The position numbers were made by a program, and so were the translations under genes. Below the pieces are notes generated by a model. It was not told the DNA's origin, did no database searches, and worked only from the letters and a program-made list of their open reading frames with translations. A stretch of DNA of 64,000 bases from Ottelia alismoides (lineage: Eukaryota > Streptophyta > Magnoliopsida > Alismatales > Hydrocharitaceae): positions 558,001-622,000 of the forward strand of contig JAZKJV010009615.1 in the NCBI GenBank assembly GCA_037367405.1. Reading direction: 5' to 3'. Positions within the stretch are counted from its first letter, which is position 1, and each line of letters opens with the position of its first letter. Shown piece after piece: positions 1 to 11,093 of the stretch.

Positions 1-1401
1 GGTATTCGACCTGTAGCGTGCAAATGGGTCTTTACGACCAAACAATCCCCGGATGGCAAAATTGATAGATTAAAAGCTCATCTTGTGGCTAAAGGTTATA
101 CACAAACCTATGGTGTCGATTATTTTGAGACATTTTCTCCTGTTGCACGGATGGGGTCTATCCGAACTATTCTCTCTATTGCTGCAAACAAATCTTGGCC
201 CCTCTTTCAGCTTGATGTGAAGAATGCATTTCTTTATGGCGATCTTCATGAGGAGGTATATATGAAACAACCTCCGGGCTATGAAGTCGAGGGGGAGTAT
301 GTATGTCGACTTCGCAAGACCATATACGGTCTCAAGCAAAGTCCAAGAGCGTGGTTTGACAGGCTTACTATAGAAATAACCACTCTTGGTTTCCAGAGGA
401 CGACATCTGATTATTCTGTATTTGTCAGGAAAAGAGCAACTGGAACCGTTATACTTGCAGTCTACGTTGATGATGTGGTTGTCACAGGTGATGACTACAA
501 TGGGATATCAGAAACCAAGGCCTTCCTTCAAAAAGTATTTGTTACCAAGGACCTTAGATCTCTACGCTACTTTTTAGGCATAAAAGTACTTCGCACTACC
601 GAAGGACTTCACCTCTCACAAAGGAAGTACTGCATGGACATACTTACTGAAGCAGGACTTCTTGGATGCAAGCCCTCTGGTATTCTTGATGATCCAAAGA
701 AGCATGCCACCTCATCTGATTCAGCTTTTGAGGATGTCTCCCGATATAGGAGCCTCGTTGGTAAACTTCTCTACCTTACTGTAACTAGACTAGATATCTC
801 CTATGCAGTAAGCAGAGCAAGCCAACATATGGAACGGCCATGTTACAGCCACTGGCAGGATGTTCTCCAAATTCTTCGATACCTAAAGGAATCTCCAGGA
901 CGTGGACTCTTCTACAAAGCAAATGGACACACAGACATGGTTGCCTATGCAGATGCTGATTATGCAAGCTCTCCACAAGATCGACACTCGACTACATGCT
1001 ACGCTATGATGGTTGGAGGAAACACTGTTACCTGGAGAAGCAAGAAGCAAACCGTCGTATCCAGGTCAAGTGCAGAAGCAGAGTATAGGGCAATGGCACA
1101 AGCCACTTGTGAGATCACGTGGTTATTAGCCTTTCTTCAAGAGCTTGGTATTAATGTCACTACGCCTATTCCCCTGTATTGTGACAACAAATCTGCAACT
1201 TACATTGCCACAAATCCTGTATTTCATGAACGAACCAAACACATAGAAATTGATTGCCACTTCGTACGGGATGCAGTCAAGATTGGAAGAATCACCACTC
1301 CACACATCAGTACTGATCTACAACTTGCAGATGCCTTTATAAAGGCATTACCAAAGAAACGCCTGTCATGGATTGTATCTAAGTTGGGTAAGGACCCCTA
1401 A
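1..1401 (+). CDS. Ty1/copia Pol fragment: reverse transcriptase + RNase H (5' cut by window)
   Basis: Frame 1 is open from base 1 to a TAA at 1399-1401, so the true start lies left of the window and the GTG at 85 is not a start. Family signatures in order: KWVFTTK and AKGYTQ (RT fingers), [24 protein letters not shown], the catalytic YVDD box at 463-474, then RNase H with [18 protein letters not shown] and the C-terminal [12 protein letters not shown]. This is the C-terminal half of a copia polyprotein, which copies element RNA to cDNA in cytoplasmic particles. The frame has no internal stop, so the copy is fairly young or recently dead. No polypurine tract or LTR follows: LINE sequence begins about 50 bp after the stop, suggesting 3' truncation. 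Gag, protease and integrase are not visible. Lineage within copia is not assigned. Confidence 0.93.
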   Translation, partial: GIRPVACKWVFTTKQSPDGKIDRLKAHLVAKGYTQTYGVDYFETFSPVARMGSIRTILSIAANKSWPLFQLDVKNAFLYGDLHEEVYMKQPPGYEVEGEYVCRLRKTIYGLKQSPRAWFDRLTIEITTLGFQRTTSDYSVFVRKRATGTVILAVYVDDVVVTGDDYNGISETKAFLQKVFVTKDLRSLRYFLGIKVLRTTEGLHLSQRKYCMDILTEAGLLGCKPSGILDDPKKHATSSDSAFEDVSRYRSLVGKLLYLTVTRLDISYAVSRASQHMERPCYSHWQDVLQILRYLKESPGRGLFYKANGHTDMVAYADADYASSPQDRHSTTCYAMMVGGNTVTWRSKKQTVVSRSSAEAEYRAMAQATCEITWLLAFLQELGINVTTPIPLYCDNKSATYIATNPVFHERTKHIEIDCHFVRDAVKIGRITTPHISTDLQLADAFIKALPKKRLSWIVSKLGKDP

Positions 1402-1454
1402 ACCCATTGGAATAAACATAACAAAGCATTCCTTTCTACAGTACCGATTTTGAC

Positions 1455-2430
1455 TGATTTGGTTAAGACATTCAAAATTGTTCAAATTACAAAGGTATCA
1501 AGTTGATGAGTTACATTATGAAAATTTGGGAACGTGCGATCGAAAGAAGGTTGAGGCAAGTTTCCAACGTAAAAAAAACCAATTCGGATTCATGCCAGAT
1601 CGCTCAACTATTGAAGCCATCGATTTGCTGAGGAGAACAATGGAGAATTTATAGAGCTAAAAGGAATAATCTTCATATGATCTTTATTGATTTGGAGAAG
1701 GCTTATGATTATGTCCAACGAGAGATATTGTGGAGAGTTTTGGAGAAGAGACAAGTACATGTTCTATACATTAACCTCATAAAGGACATGTATGATCAGT
1801 GACGATAACATTTGGAAGAGAGATTCTTTTAGATATATGGGATCTATTTTGCAACATGACGGGGAAATTGATGGAGATGTTACTAGTAGAATAAATGCAG
1901 GCTGGATAAAGTGAAGAGGAATCTCTGTTGTCCTCTGTGATAAGAAAATTCCTTTAAAAATTAAAGGAAATCTTTACAAAGCAGCCGTGAGACATGCTAT
2001 GCTCTATGGATCTAAATGTTGGCTTGTGAACCATAGACATGTGCAAAGAATGGCTTTAGCAGAAATGAAAATGCTAAGGTGGATATGTGGACACACACAT
2101 AAAGATCGGATTCGGAACGATGCAATCAGAAAGAAAGTTGATGTAGCTCCGATCGAGGATAAGATGCGAGAAAACTGCTTAAGATGGTTTGGTCGTTTGC
2201 AAAGAAGATCAGCCAATGCACCAATTAGGAGATGCGAGTGTTGGGATGTTGAGTCGGCTAAGAGAGGGTGAGGACAACCCAATAAGTGTTGGAAAGAGAC
2301 TATACGAAGGGATCTTAGTTTTGTGAATATAAGCCCGAGATTGATCCAAGATAGATCTGAATGAAGGGGAAGAATCCACGTAGCCAACCCTACTTAATTG
2401 TGGGAAAAGGCTTTGTTGTTGTTGTTGCTG
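1455..2430 (+). mobile_element. Degraded LINE (L1-type) RT fragment with 3' (TTG)n tail
   Basis: Translating in shifting frames gives plant LINE RT motifs: GDIQNCSNYKGIKLMS, MKIWERAIERRLRQ, NQFGFMPDRSTIEAI (from about 1577) and FIDLEKAYDYVQREI (about 1683-1727). The C-terminal block follows: [51 protein letters not shown] and APIEDKMRENCLRWFGRLQRRS. The central palm with the catalytic FADD box is missing; an internal deletion joins the two halves near 1800. Several in-frame stops make it dead. The 3' end is marked by GGCTTTGTTGTTGTTGTTG at 2409-2427, the short TTG-repeat terminus I associate with this plant LINE group. The 5' boundary against the copia fragment is approximate. The same family appears antisense at 2880-3334, 15806-15834 and 25356-25825. 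Confidence 0.85.
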
Positions 2431-2880
2431 ATTGGTTAATACTGATTGCATAATATATCGTAGTCAATGCATCAATTTTTTTATTATTGATGTTTTATAT
2501 TTAACCAGTATATTAGTCATAAATGTGGAGTTAGGTATCTTTCACTATAACTTTTATAGGTTGTTTTAGTGTATGCTTGGATTCTTTTATAGGTTGTTTT
2601 AGTGTATGCTTGGATTGTTGATTATTCCAAATAGTTCTTTAGTTGAATTATTTTTTATCATGATCTTTTTTATCTACTTGCTATTTTAAATATGCTTAAG
2701 CATATATACCCTAAAATTAACTTTATGAACATTGGTATTTTAATAGTTAGTCAATGTTATCTTATATTTAGTAATTTTATTTTGGTAAATGATAAATCAC
2801 AAATTCTAATATAAAAATCAAACCCATTATTTTTATTATTTTTAATTAAAATATTACAAACGATACTAAAATATTAAAAC
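2431..2880. other. AT-rich spacer between two LINE relics
   Basis: About 450 bp of AT-rich sequence lie between the LINE TTG tail and the antisense LINE-A relic. No coding signature is seen; the only structure is the 33-bp tandem duplication at 2551-2616. Confidence 0.6.
2551..2616. repeat. Perfect 33-bp tandem duplication
   Basis: The 33-bp unit beginning CTTTTATAGGTTGTTTTAG occurs at 2551-2583 and is repeated immediately, without change, at 2584-2616. Probably replication slippage in old intergenic DNA. Confidence 0.9.
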
Positions 2881-3334
2881 CATGTAATATGCATATGTCC
2901 TCATTCGCATACTCGCTTAATCATTTTAAACCACGTGATCGAACAAATATTATATAACGCAATTCCGATCCTTGAGTGGTTCTCCACAAAGCATTACATG
3001 TCTCTCTACAACTTTGTTAGTATTTACACTTTGTTACCAAAGGTATCTTCCTATCACATAGCGCATCCGAATCTTCTCTCCACTTCCACCACCCTACATT
3101 AAATGTGTAAATGATGTCTTTATTAATTTCTCCATCACACTGAAAAATTAAACACAGGTATTTCGAATCGACCTTCAAAATGCAATATGTTCCGAATTCT
3201 ACCTTTATCTTGTCTCAAACTTCCTTAACACTAAATTTGAATTATCTTGGTTCCATATGCTTAGTCGATAACCTTAACTACAAACCCTACCTCCAATACT
3301 CAAGCTTCCTATTGAGTATGTCTCTCATTCCTTT
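2880..3334 (-). mobile_element. LINE-A relic, distal (3') piece, antisense
   Basis: Read on the minus strand, this encodes decayed C-terminal LINE RT motifs in order: NRKLEYWR (3313-3290), then KHMEPR, QCDGEINKDI, VGWWKWREDSDALCDRKIPL and RHVMLCGE, followed by weaker traces of KDRIRN and a basic tail. The same order of motifs is seen in the sense LINE at 1455-2430, so this is the same family. Many stops and indels make it a pseudogene. It is interrupted at 3334 by the gypsy array and resumes at 15811. Its 3' limit near 2880 is approximate. Confidence 0.75.
3330..3334. repeat. Target-site duplication (CCTTT), left of the gypsy array
   Basis: The five bases just before the TG of the first LTR are CCTTT, identical to the five bases after the CA of the third LTR (15806-15810). 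A 5-bp duplication is standard for gypsy integrases. Confidence 0.9.
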
Positions 3335-3526
3335 TGTAATACGCGTTTTTGTACACTATACTTTTGAATAATATCAAGTGTTATTTCAAGGAAATATTGA
3401 ATTAATAGTATTTGACACAGTCAATAGATTCGCTTTGATGCAACAATTTCATTGAAACTTGTTTTGTAAAAATCAGAGACCATCTTGAATAATTATGACT
3501 TTTAAGAGTTCTTTGGATTGTCTAGC

Positions 3527-3795
3527 ACATCATTAAGACTAATTAAGTATGATTAGTGTTAATTACCCATCATTAGTGATAATTAAGCGTCATTAGCATA
3601 GATTTATACTCATTAGACATAATCACATCATTAAGACTAATTAAGCATGATTAGTGCTAATTACCCATCATTAGTGATAATTAAGCGTCATTAGCATAGA
3701 TTTATACTCATTAGTTATAATCACATCATTAAGACTAATTAAGCATGATTAGTGCTAATTACCCGCCATTAGTGTTAATTAAGCGTCATTAGCAA
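3527..3795. repeat. 98-bp tandem repeats in LTR U3 (about 2.7 copies)
   Basis: Units beginning ACATCATTAAGACTAATTAAG start at 3527, 3625 and 3723, exactly 98 bp apart. The third is partial. Each is built from shorter CATTAG/ATTAAG motifs. The same block recurs at +5,097 and +10,194. The position upstream of the TATA box suggests an enhancer-like U3 repeat; that role is inferred. Confidence 0.9.
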
Positions 3796-3921
3796 AAGTA
3801 GGACACATGGAGTGTAAATCATGGGACACGTGTCGTTCTATGGTCAGGACATGTGTCAAAACCTCAGTAGTGCCATGTGTCATTATCTTGAGACTAACAC
3901 ATGTCACGGTGTACTCTTTTG

Positions 3922-4017
3922 CTTGGGCAACAAGTAAACTCGTGGATAAGCCATGCCTATTGCTTGGGCAACAAGTAATCTCATGGATAAGACTAGCCAC
4001 ATACTTGGGCAACAAGT
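3922..4017. repeat. 41-bp spaced CTTGGGCAACAAGT repeats in U3
   Basis: CTTGGGCAACAAGT occurs at 3922, 3963 and 4004, 41 bp apart, between the 98-bp repeats and the TATA box; it recurs in LTR 2 and LTR 3. Flanking sequence is rich in ACATGT and contains a G-box-like ACACGTGTC near 3831. Confidence 0.88.
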
Positions 4018-4107
4018 TTCCTTGTGATATTGCCATGTGCCATGCCATGTGTCTTCATACACATGAGCCTCCCTTACATGTTGACACATGTCACACATGT
4101 AAAGGGG

Positions 4108-4139
4108 ATGGGGGGCTATAAATACCCATGACCCCCCAT
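4108..4139 (+). promoter_or_regulatory. LTR core promoter: TATA box framed by a G6/C6 inverted repeat
   Basis: CTATAAATAC sits at 4116-4125, preceded by ATGGGGGG (4108-4115) and followed by CCCCCCAT (4132-4139), perfect 8-base inverted arms around the TATA box. Transcription would start about 30 bases downstream, near 4147, placing U3 at roughly 0.8 kb and R/U5 at about 1.46 kb. The same promoter is present at 9205-9236 and 14302-14333. Confidence 0.75.
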
Positions 4140-4857
4140 ACACCTCCTCACATCATCCCACGCCCATTTCTCCACCATAAAGCCGCAAGGCCGCCGAGGT
4201 TGCGAGAGGAGCTCGAGAGGAGCCGCGGCGAAGCCCTGCCGGATATCGAGCGTGTTTTTGAAGCCGTAACGAAGTTCTGTACGCACCAAGCCGTAGTATT
4301 CAATCTAAGACGGCCTTAGGGGGGGATTTCACAAAAGAAACGTTTCCGACCCAAGTTAGACAACAATCAGGTGAGGGATTCTCAAGCGCTATTTTAAAGC
4401 ACTAGTTTTTAGCTTTTATGCATAGTTTTGAATAGCAAGTATGAAATCGTGTTTTTCTAAAGCTTTTACGCATGAATTTCAAGTACCATACAGTTGATAT
4501 GAAAGCAGGGCTTTAGAACGTATTTCAGGCGTCGTTTCAAGTGTTTTATCATGATAGCACGTTTTTTATGCATTTTGTTCTTGATGGAACACGAGACGTG
4601 ATGTTTCACTATTTAGATATGAGTTTTATGCAAAGAATTATGTTTTGCACGGTTACTATGCATTATGGCTCAGTTTTCAAGTTCCTAAACAAGTTCTAGC
4701 TATCAGAATATGTATGTTATGCCAAGAGTGTGTTATGTTCATGATTTAGCTGTTATGAGATTGAATTAGCAAAAGTACAGTTTATTAGTGACAAGAAAAG
4801 GATCAGAATCAGAAGATAAGCACCACAGTAGCTCTTTTATACAATTCGTGAACTAGC

Positions 4858-4927
4858 CATTAGATATGGTGATGTCATTAGATATGACCCTGAAACCGCC
4901 ATTAGATATGGCAAACCATTAGATATG
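4858..4927. repeat. CATTAGATATG short-repeat cluster in LTR
   Basis: CATTAGATATG occurs four times at 4858, 4876, 4900 and 4917, followed by several CTTTGGG(T/C/A)CCG-type motifs to about 5010. Copies are at +5,097 and +10,194. This is in the transcribed part of the LTR if the TATA call is right. Confidence 0.8.
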
Positions 4928-5616
4928 GTATCAAGAGGACTTTGGGTCCGCATTCTGTATACATATAGGCTTTGGGCCGTATGCAGGGTGTTTTTGGTCT
5001 TTGGGACCGTCTGCGCGTATGACTTAGCTTTGTTTCAGCGTTCATGAGTCAATAAATTAGCCACAGTGGTGATTAGTACAAACAGCTTGATAGTGATGAT
5101 TATGTTTCAGTTTATCTGCTTTTGAAGTGATTTCAGCATTCAATAGCAAAACTAGCATGTTTTATATGTAATTTCTGTTATAAAGTCTCTTTCAAGCTAT
5201 TTCACAGTATTAAGCATAAACTTTTGTCATGATGCTCATATTTCAGATTTTAGTTATATGTAAAAAGCTTGAGATCCTTTCACTGGGTCTAAGCTCATAA
5301 ATGGGTTTAGACTCATCCCGTTATATTATATTTTATACAGATCAGCAGAATCACGATTAGCAGGAGAAAGGACCACGGATACACTTGAAGGAGGTGTCTT
5401 TTTGCTTTAAGGTTATTTTTGTAGTGTCTGTGTTATTTTGTAAGAAGTTGTAATAGATAGAATTTGTGTAATACACTTGCTGATGTTGTGAACTTGAAAT
5501 ACAAAGATGTTATGTTTTTGAGATTGCCACATGTTTACTTGAGGGAAAAAAAATATGAGGAAGAAAGATCTCTGTCGCGGCACGTTCTGGTTAGCGGGAC
5601 GGGTCGTGACAACTTG

Positions 5617-5628
5617 TGGTATCAGAGC
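5617..5628 (+). other. Primer binding site, initiator tRNA-Met type (unit 1)
   Basis: TGGTATCAGAGC, the plant initiator-Met primer site, begins five bases after the CA end of LTR 1. It primes minus-strand DNA synthesis. Confidence 0.93.
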
Positions 5629-5996
5629 AAAGGTTTTACGACCTTAAGCAAGAATTATATTAGGAGTTGACCAATTTGTATTAGAAGATAATTTGGACTT
5701 AGAAAAAAATTGATATTATAGTCTTGAGGATATCTAGAATCATTATTGGAGGATTCATATCAATGAAGGATCTAATTGAGGTTTTATTTTGGAAACACTG
5801 GCAGTAGAGCAGCCACCTATGACCACACAAGCCCTAGTCTGGAGAATGATAATTACAACAATGTGTATGACATTGACCTTAATAACTCAAACACTAGGAG
5901 GTATGGCTACCTAGTCTGCTAAAAGACATAAATTAGAGCCCCAATTGCCATTTGGACATGAGCCATTTGTAGGAAAAAAATTATATTAAAGTAGAC
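5629..5996 (+). other. Truncated gag/leader region (unit 1; unit 2 at 10726-11093)
   Basis: Only about 370 bp separate the primer site from the pol ORF, far too little for the capsid/nucleocapsid gene of an autonomous gypsy element. No gag-like open frame or CCHC zinc knuckle is seen. An in-frame stop lies just before the ATG at 5997. The same deletion is present in unit 2. Confidence 0.8.
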
Positions 5997-8381
5997 ATGA
6001 TTCCTATGGAGATACGGGAATTTGATGCTACCATAGGAATGGATTGCTTAAGTACATATCTTGCTCTTCTAGTATATTCTAAAACAGAGGAAGAACATAG
6101 AGAACACTTGAGAATTGTACTTCAAACTCTGAAGGAACACCGATTATATGCAAAGTTTGATAAATGTGAGTTTTGGTTGAAGAAGGTTGCATTTCTAGGC
6201 CATGTCATATCTGGAGAAGGAATAACAGTAGATCCATCAAAAATGGAAGCAGTTCTTAGATGGGAACGACCGAAAAATGCATCAGAAATTAGAAGTTTCC
6301 TTGGATTAGCCGGCTATTATCGTAGATTTGTAGAAAACTTCTCTAGAATTGCCGCACCATTGACAAGATTAACTAGAAAGAATGTGAAGTATAGTTGGGA
6401 CGAAGAATGTGAGAAGAGTTTTAAGGAACTCAAGAGTCGTCTCACCACAGCACCTATACTTAGCTTTCCTTCAGGGAAAGGTAATTTTGTAATCTATAGC
6501 GATGCCTCAAGACAAGGGTTGGGATGCGTCTTGATGCAAAATGATAAAGTGATTGCTTATGCCTCTAGACAGCTAAAACAACATGAGTTAAATTACCCAA
6601 CTCATGATCTTGAGTTAGCTGCTCTAGTATTTGACTTAAAGATCTGGAGACACTACCTATATGGAGAAACTTGTCGAATCTTTACGGATCATAAGAGTTT
6701 GAAATATATTTTCTCTCAGAAAGAGTTGAATCTAAGGCAAAGAAGATGGTTAGAACTAATCAAAGATTATGATTGTTCCATAGAATATCACCCGGGTAAA
6801 GCCAATGTCGTAGCTGATGCTCTCAGTAGAAAGTCCAATGGTCGGCTATCTCACTTAAAAGCAGAGTATTTACAGTTAAAAGAATTACGAGCAAAGTTAA
6901 CCATAAATAATTCTGGAGCCCTATTAGCATCCTTACAAGTGAGACCCGTATTATATGATAAAATCAAGGAGGCACAAGTCCATTATTCTGAAATCATTAG
7001 AATGATTGAGAAGATTAAAGGAGGAGATGAAGCCGGGTATACAATAGATAGTCAAGGGGTCTTATTCTTTAAAGGAAAACTATGTGTTCCGAGGAAATCT
7101 GATATAAAGACTGAGATTCTGGAAGAGGCACATAACTCCATGTATACTATGCATCCAGGAAGTACTAAGATGTATAGAACACTTAAGAGCTACTATTGGT
7201 GGTCTGGCATGAAGAGAGAGATTGCAGAGTATGTTTCTAGATGTCCTATATGCCAACAAACAAAACCGGAGCGTTTGAGACCTGCGGGGACATTACAGCC
7301 ACTTCCAATACCAGAATGGAAATGGGAACACATCACTATGGATTTTGTTACAGGATTTCCAAGGACCCGTCGAGGTCACGATGCAATATGGGTCATAGTA
7401 GACAGATTAACTAAGTCTGCACATTTCTTAGCCATTAACAAGACATACAGTCTAGACCGCTTGGGAAAGATCTTTGTTAATGAGATAGTTAGCCGTCATG
7501 GGGCTCCTGTGTCAATTGTATCTGATAGAGATCCACGATTTACTTCTAAGCTATGGCCAAGCTTACATAAAGCCATGGGAACCAAATTAACATTCAGTAC
7601 AGCCTTTCATCCTCAAACAGATGGCCAATCAGAACGGACTATCCAGACTCTAGAAGACATGCTTAGAGCTTGTGCACTAAGCTTTAAAGAAAGCTGGGAT
7701 GAACATCTCTCACTTATAGAGTTTGCATATAATAACAGCTATCATGCTAGTATTGGGATGGCACCTTATGAAGCCTTGTATGGTAGATCATGCAGAACAC
7801 CTATCTGTTGGAGTGAGGTTGGAGAAAGAAAATTAGTTCAACCTGAATTAATACAAAGCACAATAGAAAAAGTTGAGGAAATCAAGAGATGCTTAAAGGC
7901 AGCACAAAGCAGACAGAAAATTTACACAGATAAGCGAAGGAGCGACTTAGAGTTTCAAGTGGGAGACCATGTATTTCTGAAAGTATCTCCATGGAAAGGC
8001 CTAATTAGATTTGGGAAGAAAGGGAAACTAAGCCCTAGATACATTGGCCCTTACGAGATTACTGAGAGAATTGGAAGTGTAGCTTATCGACTTCGACTTC
8101 CAGCTGAACTAGCAAGGATACATGATGTCTTTCATGTCTCTACACTTCGGAAGTTTATTCCAGACCCAACCCATATGATACAACCTCAAGATATTCAATT
8201 GAAGGAAGATATGTCATACGAGGAGGTTCCTGTGGAAATTCTAGATTATAAAGTACAAGAGCTTCGTACAAAGAAGATTCCTTTAGTCAAAGTTCTATGG
8301 AGGAGTCACGCAATAGAAGAAGCCACATGGGAACGAGAGGAAGAAATGAGATCTCAATATCCCCACTTATTTTCAAGCTAG
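5997..8381 (+). CDS. Deleted gypsy polyprotein: PR tail/RT remnant-RNase H-integrase-chromodomain (unit 1)
   Basis: A 794-codon open frame. Residues 1-20 resemble a protease tail ([16 protein letters not shown]). They run straight into the RT just after where its catalytic (F/Y)xDD box should be ([11 protein letters not shown], 24-34), so RT fingers and most of the palm are deleted. Next come the RT thumb/connection ([11 protein letters not shown], 101-111) and RNase H with D169 (YSDAS), E206 and D231. The integrase zinc finger has H379, H386, C416 and C419, and the core D449, D510 and E546 have D-35-E spacing. GPYEI (684-688) and a C-terminal chromodomain-like segment (about 741-794, KVLWRSH and EATWERE) follow. 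RNase H and integrase look intact, but self reverse transcription is impossible. ATG at 5997 is the first after an in-frame stop; expression is unproven. Confidence 0.93.
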   Translation: MIPMEIREFDATIGMDCLSTYLALLVYSKTEEEHREHLRIVLQTLKEHRLYAKFDKCEFWLKKVAFLGHVISGEGITVDPSKMEAVLRWERPKNASEIRSFLGLAGYYRRFVENFSRIAAPLTRLTRKNVKYSWDEECEKSFKELKSRLTTAPILSFPSGKGNFVIYSDASRQGLGCVLMQNDKVIAYASRQLKQHELNYPTHDLELAALVFDLKIWRHYLYGETCRIFTDHKSLKYIFSQKELNLRQRRWLELIKDYDCSIEYHPGKANVVADALSRKSNGRLSHLKAEYLQLKELRAKLTINNSGALLASLQVRPVLYDKIKEAQVHYSEIIRMIEKIKGGDEAGYTIDSQGVLFFKGKLCVPRKSDIKTEILEEAHNSMYTMHPGSTKMYRTLKSYYWWSGMKREIAEYVSRCPICQQTKPERLRPAGTLQPLPIPEWKWEHITMDFVTGFPRTRRGHDAIWVIVDRLTKSAHFLAINKTYSLDRLGKIFVNEIVSRHGAPVSIVSDRDPRFTSKLWPSLHKAMGTKLTFSTAFHPQTDGQSERTIQTLEDMLRACALSFKESWDEHLSLIEFAYNNSYHASIGMAPYEALYGRSCRTPICWSEVGERKLVQPELIQSTIEKVEEIKRCLKAAQSRQKIYTDKRRSDLEFQVGDHVFLKVSPWKGLIRFGKKGKLSPRYIGPYEITERIGSVAYRLRLPAELARIHDVFHVSTLRKFIPDPTHMIQPQDIQLKEDMSYEEVPVEILDYKVQELRTKKIPLVKVLWRSHAIEEATWEREEEMRSQYPHLFSS

Positions 8382-8420
8382 CAAAGGTACTTAAATTTCG
8401 AGGACGGAATTTATTACAAG

Positions 8421-8431
8421 TAGGGGAGAAT
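8421..8431 (+). other. Polypurine tract (unit 1)
   Basis: TAGGGGAGAAT directly precedes the TG of LTR 2 and would prime plus-strand synthesis. Just upstream, G at 8407 differs from A at 13504 in unit 2, the only internal difference noticed. Confidence 0.85.
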
Positions 8432-10708
8432 TGTAATACGCGTTTTTGTACACTATACTTTTGAATAATATCAAGTGTTATTTCAAGGAAATATTGAATT
8501 AATAGTATTTGACACAGTCAATAGATTCGCTTTGATGCAACAATTTCATTGAAACTTGTTTTGTAAAAATCAGAGACCATCTTGAATAATTATGACTTTT
8601 AAGAGTTCTTTGGATTGTCTAGCACATCATTAAGACTAATTAAGTATGATTAGTGTTAATTACCCATCATTAGTGATAATTAAGCGTCATTAGCATAGAT
8701 TTATACTCATTAGACATAATCACATCATTAAGACTAATTAAGCATGATTAGTGCTAATTACCCATCATTAGTGATAATTAAGCGTCATTAGCATAGATTT
8801 ATACTCATTAGTTATAATCACATCATTAAGACTAATTAAGCATGATTAGTGCTAATTACCCACCATTAGTGTTAATTAAGCGTCATTAGCAAAAGTAGGA
8901 CACATGGAGTGTAAATCATGGGACACGTGTCGTTCTATGGTCAGGACATGTGTCAAAACCTCAGTAGTGCCATGTGTCATTATCTTGAGACTAACACATG
9001 TCACGGTGTACTCTTTTGCTTGGGCAACAAGTAAACTCGTGGATAAGCCATGCCTATTGCTTGGGCAACAAGTAATCTCATGGATAAGACTAGCCACATA
9101 CTTGGGCAACAAGTTTCCTTGTGATATTGCCATGTGCCATGCCATGTGTCTTCATACACATGAGCCTCCCTTACATGTTGACACATGTCACACATGTAAA
9201 GGGGATGGGGGGCTATAAATACCCATGACCCCCCATACACCTCCTCACATCATCCCACGCCCATTTCTCCACCATAAAGCCGCAAGGCCGCCGAGGTTGC
9301 GAGAGGAGCTCGAGAGGAGCCGCGGCGAAGCCCTGCCGGATATCGAGCGTGTTTTTGAAGCCGTAACGAAGTTCTGTACGCACCAAGCCGTAGTATTCAA
9401 TCTAAGACGGCCTTAGGGGGGGATTTCACAAAAGAAACGTTTCCGACCCAAGTTAGACAACAATCAGGTGAGGGATTCTCAAGCGCTATTTTAAAGCACT
9501 AGTTTTTAGCTTTTATGCATAGTTTTGAATAGCAAGTATGAAATCGTGTTTTTCTAAAGCTTTTACGCATGAATTTCAAGTACCATACAGTTGATATGAA
9601 AGCAGGGCTTTAGAACGTATTTCAGGCGTCGTTTCAAGTGTTTTATCATGATAGCACGTTTTTTATGCATTTTGTTCTTGATGGAACACGAGACGTGATG
9701 TTTCACTATTTAGATATGAGTTTTATGCAAAGAATTATGTTTTGCACGGTTACTATGCATTATGGCTCAGTTTTCAAGTTCCTAAACAAGTTCTAGCTAT
9801 CAGAATATGTATGTTATGCCAAGAGTGTGTTATGTTCATGATTTAGCTGTTATGAGATTGAATTAGCAAAAGTACAGTTTATTAGTGACAAGAAAAGGAT
9901 CAGAATCAGAAGATAAGCACCACAGTAGCTCTTTTATACAATTCGTGAACTAGCCATTAGATATGGTGATGTCATTAGATATGACCCTGAAACCGCCATT
10001 AGATATGGCAAACCATTAGATATGGTATCAAGAGGACTTTGGGTCCGCATTCTGTATACATATAGGCTTTGGGCCGTATGCAGGGTGTTTTTGGTCTTTG
10101 GGACCGTCTGCGCGTATGACTTAGCTTTGTTTCAGCGTTCATGAGTCAATAAATTAGCCACAGTGGTGATTAGTACAAACAGCTTGATAGTGATGATTAT
10201 GTTTCAGTTTATCTGCTTTTGAAGTGATTTCAGCATTCAATAGCAAAACTAGCATGTTTTATATGTAATTTCTGTTATAAAGTCTCTTTCAAGCTATTTC
10301 ACAGTATTAAGCATAAACTTTTGTCATGATGCTCATATTTCAGATTTTAGTTATATGTAAAAAGCTTGAGATCCTTTCACTGGGTCTAAGCTCATAAATG
10401 GGTTTAGACTCATCCCGTTATATTATATTTTATACAGATCAGCAGAATCACGATTAGCAGGAGAAAGGACCACGGATACACTTGAAGGAGGTGTCTTTTT
10501 GCTTTAAGGTTGTTTTTGTAGTGTCTGTGTTATTTTGTAAGAAGTTGTAATAGATAGAATTTGTGTAATACACTTGCTGATGTTGTGAACTTGAAATACA
10601 AAGATGTTATGTTTTTGAGATTGCCACATGTTTACTTGAGGGAAAAAAAATATGAGGAAGAAAGATCTCTGTCGCGGCACGTTCTGGTTAGCGGGACGGG
10701 TCGTGACA
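8432..10708 (+). repeat. Gypsy LTR 2 (shared central LTR)
   Basis: Same length and ends as LTR 1, starting right after the first polypurine tract and ending six bases before the second primer site. It therefore serves as 3' LTR of the left unit and 5' LTR of the right unit. By eye it carries the majority base at every position where LTR 1 or LTR 3 differs (A at 8862, G at 9502, G at 10512). Confidence 0.95.
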
Positions 10709-10713
10709 ACTTG

Positions 10714-10725
10714 TGGTATCAGAGC
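10714..10725 (+). other. Primer binding site, initiator tRNA-Met type (unit 2)
   Basis: TGGTATCAGAGC, five bases after the end of LTR 2 at the same spacing as in unit 1. Its presence shows that LTR 2 is followed by a complete second internal region. Confidence 0.93.
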
Positions 10726-11093
10726 AAAGGTTTTACGACCTTAAGCAAGAATTATATTAGGAGTTGACCAATTTGTATTAGAAGATAATTTGGACTTAGA
10801 AAAAAATTGATATTATAGTCTTGAGGATATCTAGAATCATTATTGGAGGATTCATATCAATGAAGGATCTAATTGAGGTTTTATTTTGGAAACACTGGCA
10901 GTAGAGCAGCCACCTATGACCACACAAGCCCTAGTCTGGAGAATGATAATTACAACAATGTGTATGACATTGACCTTAATAACTCAAACACTAGGAGGTA
11001 TGGCTACCTAGTCTGCTAAAAGACATAAATTAGAGCCCCAATTGCCATTTGGACATGAGCCATTTGTAGGAAAAAAATTATATTAAAGTAGAC

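Larger units (their letters stand above)
3335..5611 (+). repeat. Gypsy LTR 1 (5' terminal)
   Basis: Begins TGTAATACGCG and ends GGTCGTGACA. U3 holds 98-bp and 41-bp repeats, a run of ACATGT/ACACGTGT motifs and a TATA box at 4117-4124; R/U5 begins with a short GC-rich block (about 4180-4320). A CATTAGATATG cluster lies at 4858-4927 and an AATAAA at 5051. Private bases relative to the other two LTRs are G at 3765 and A at 5415. Small ORFs inside the LTR are identical in all copies only because the LTRs are identical; none resembles a known protein. Confidence 0.95.

Noticed and set aside
3807..4319. ORFs of 63-104 codons present in all three gypsy LTRs
   Set aside because: Triplicated LTR sequence; they overlap each other on both strands across U3 repeats and the promoter.
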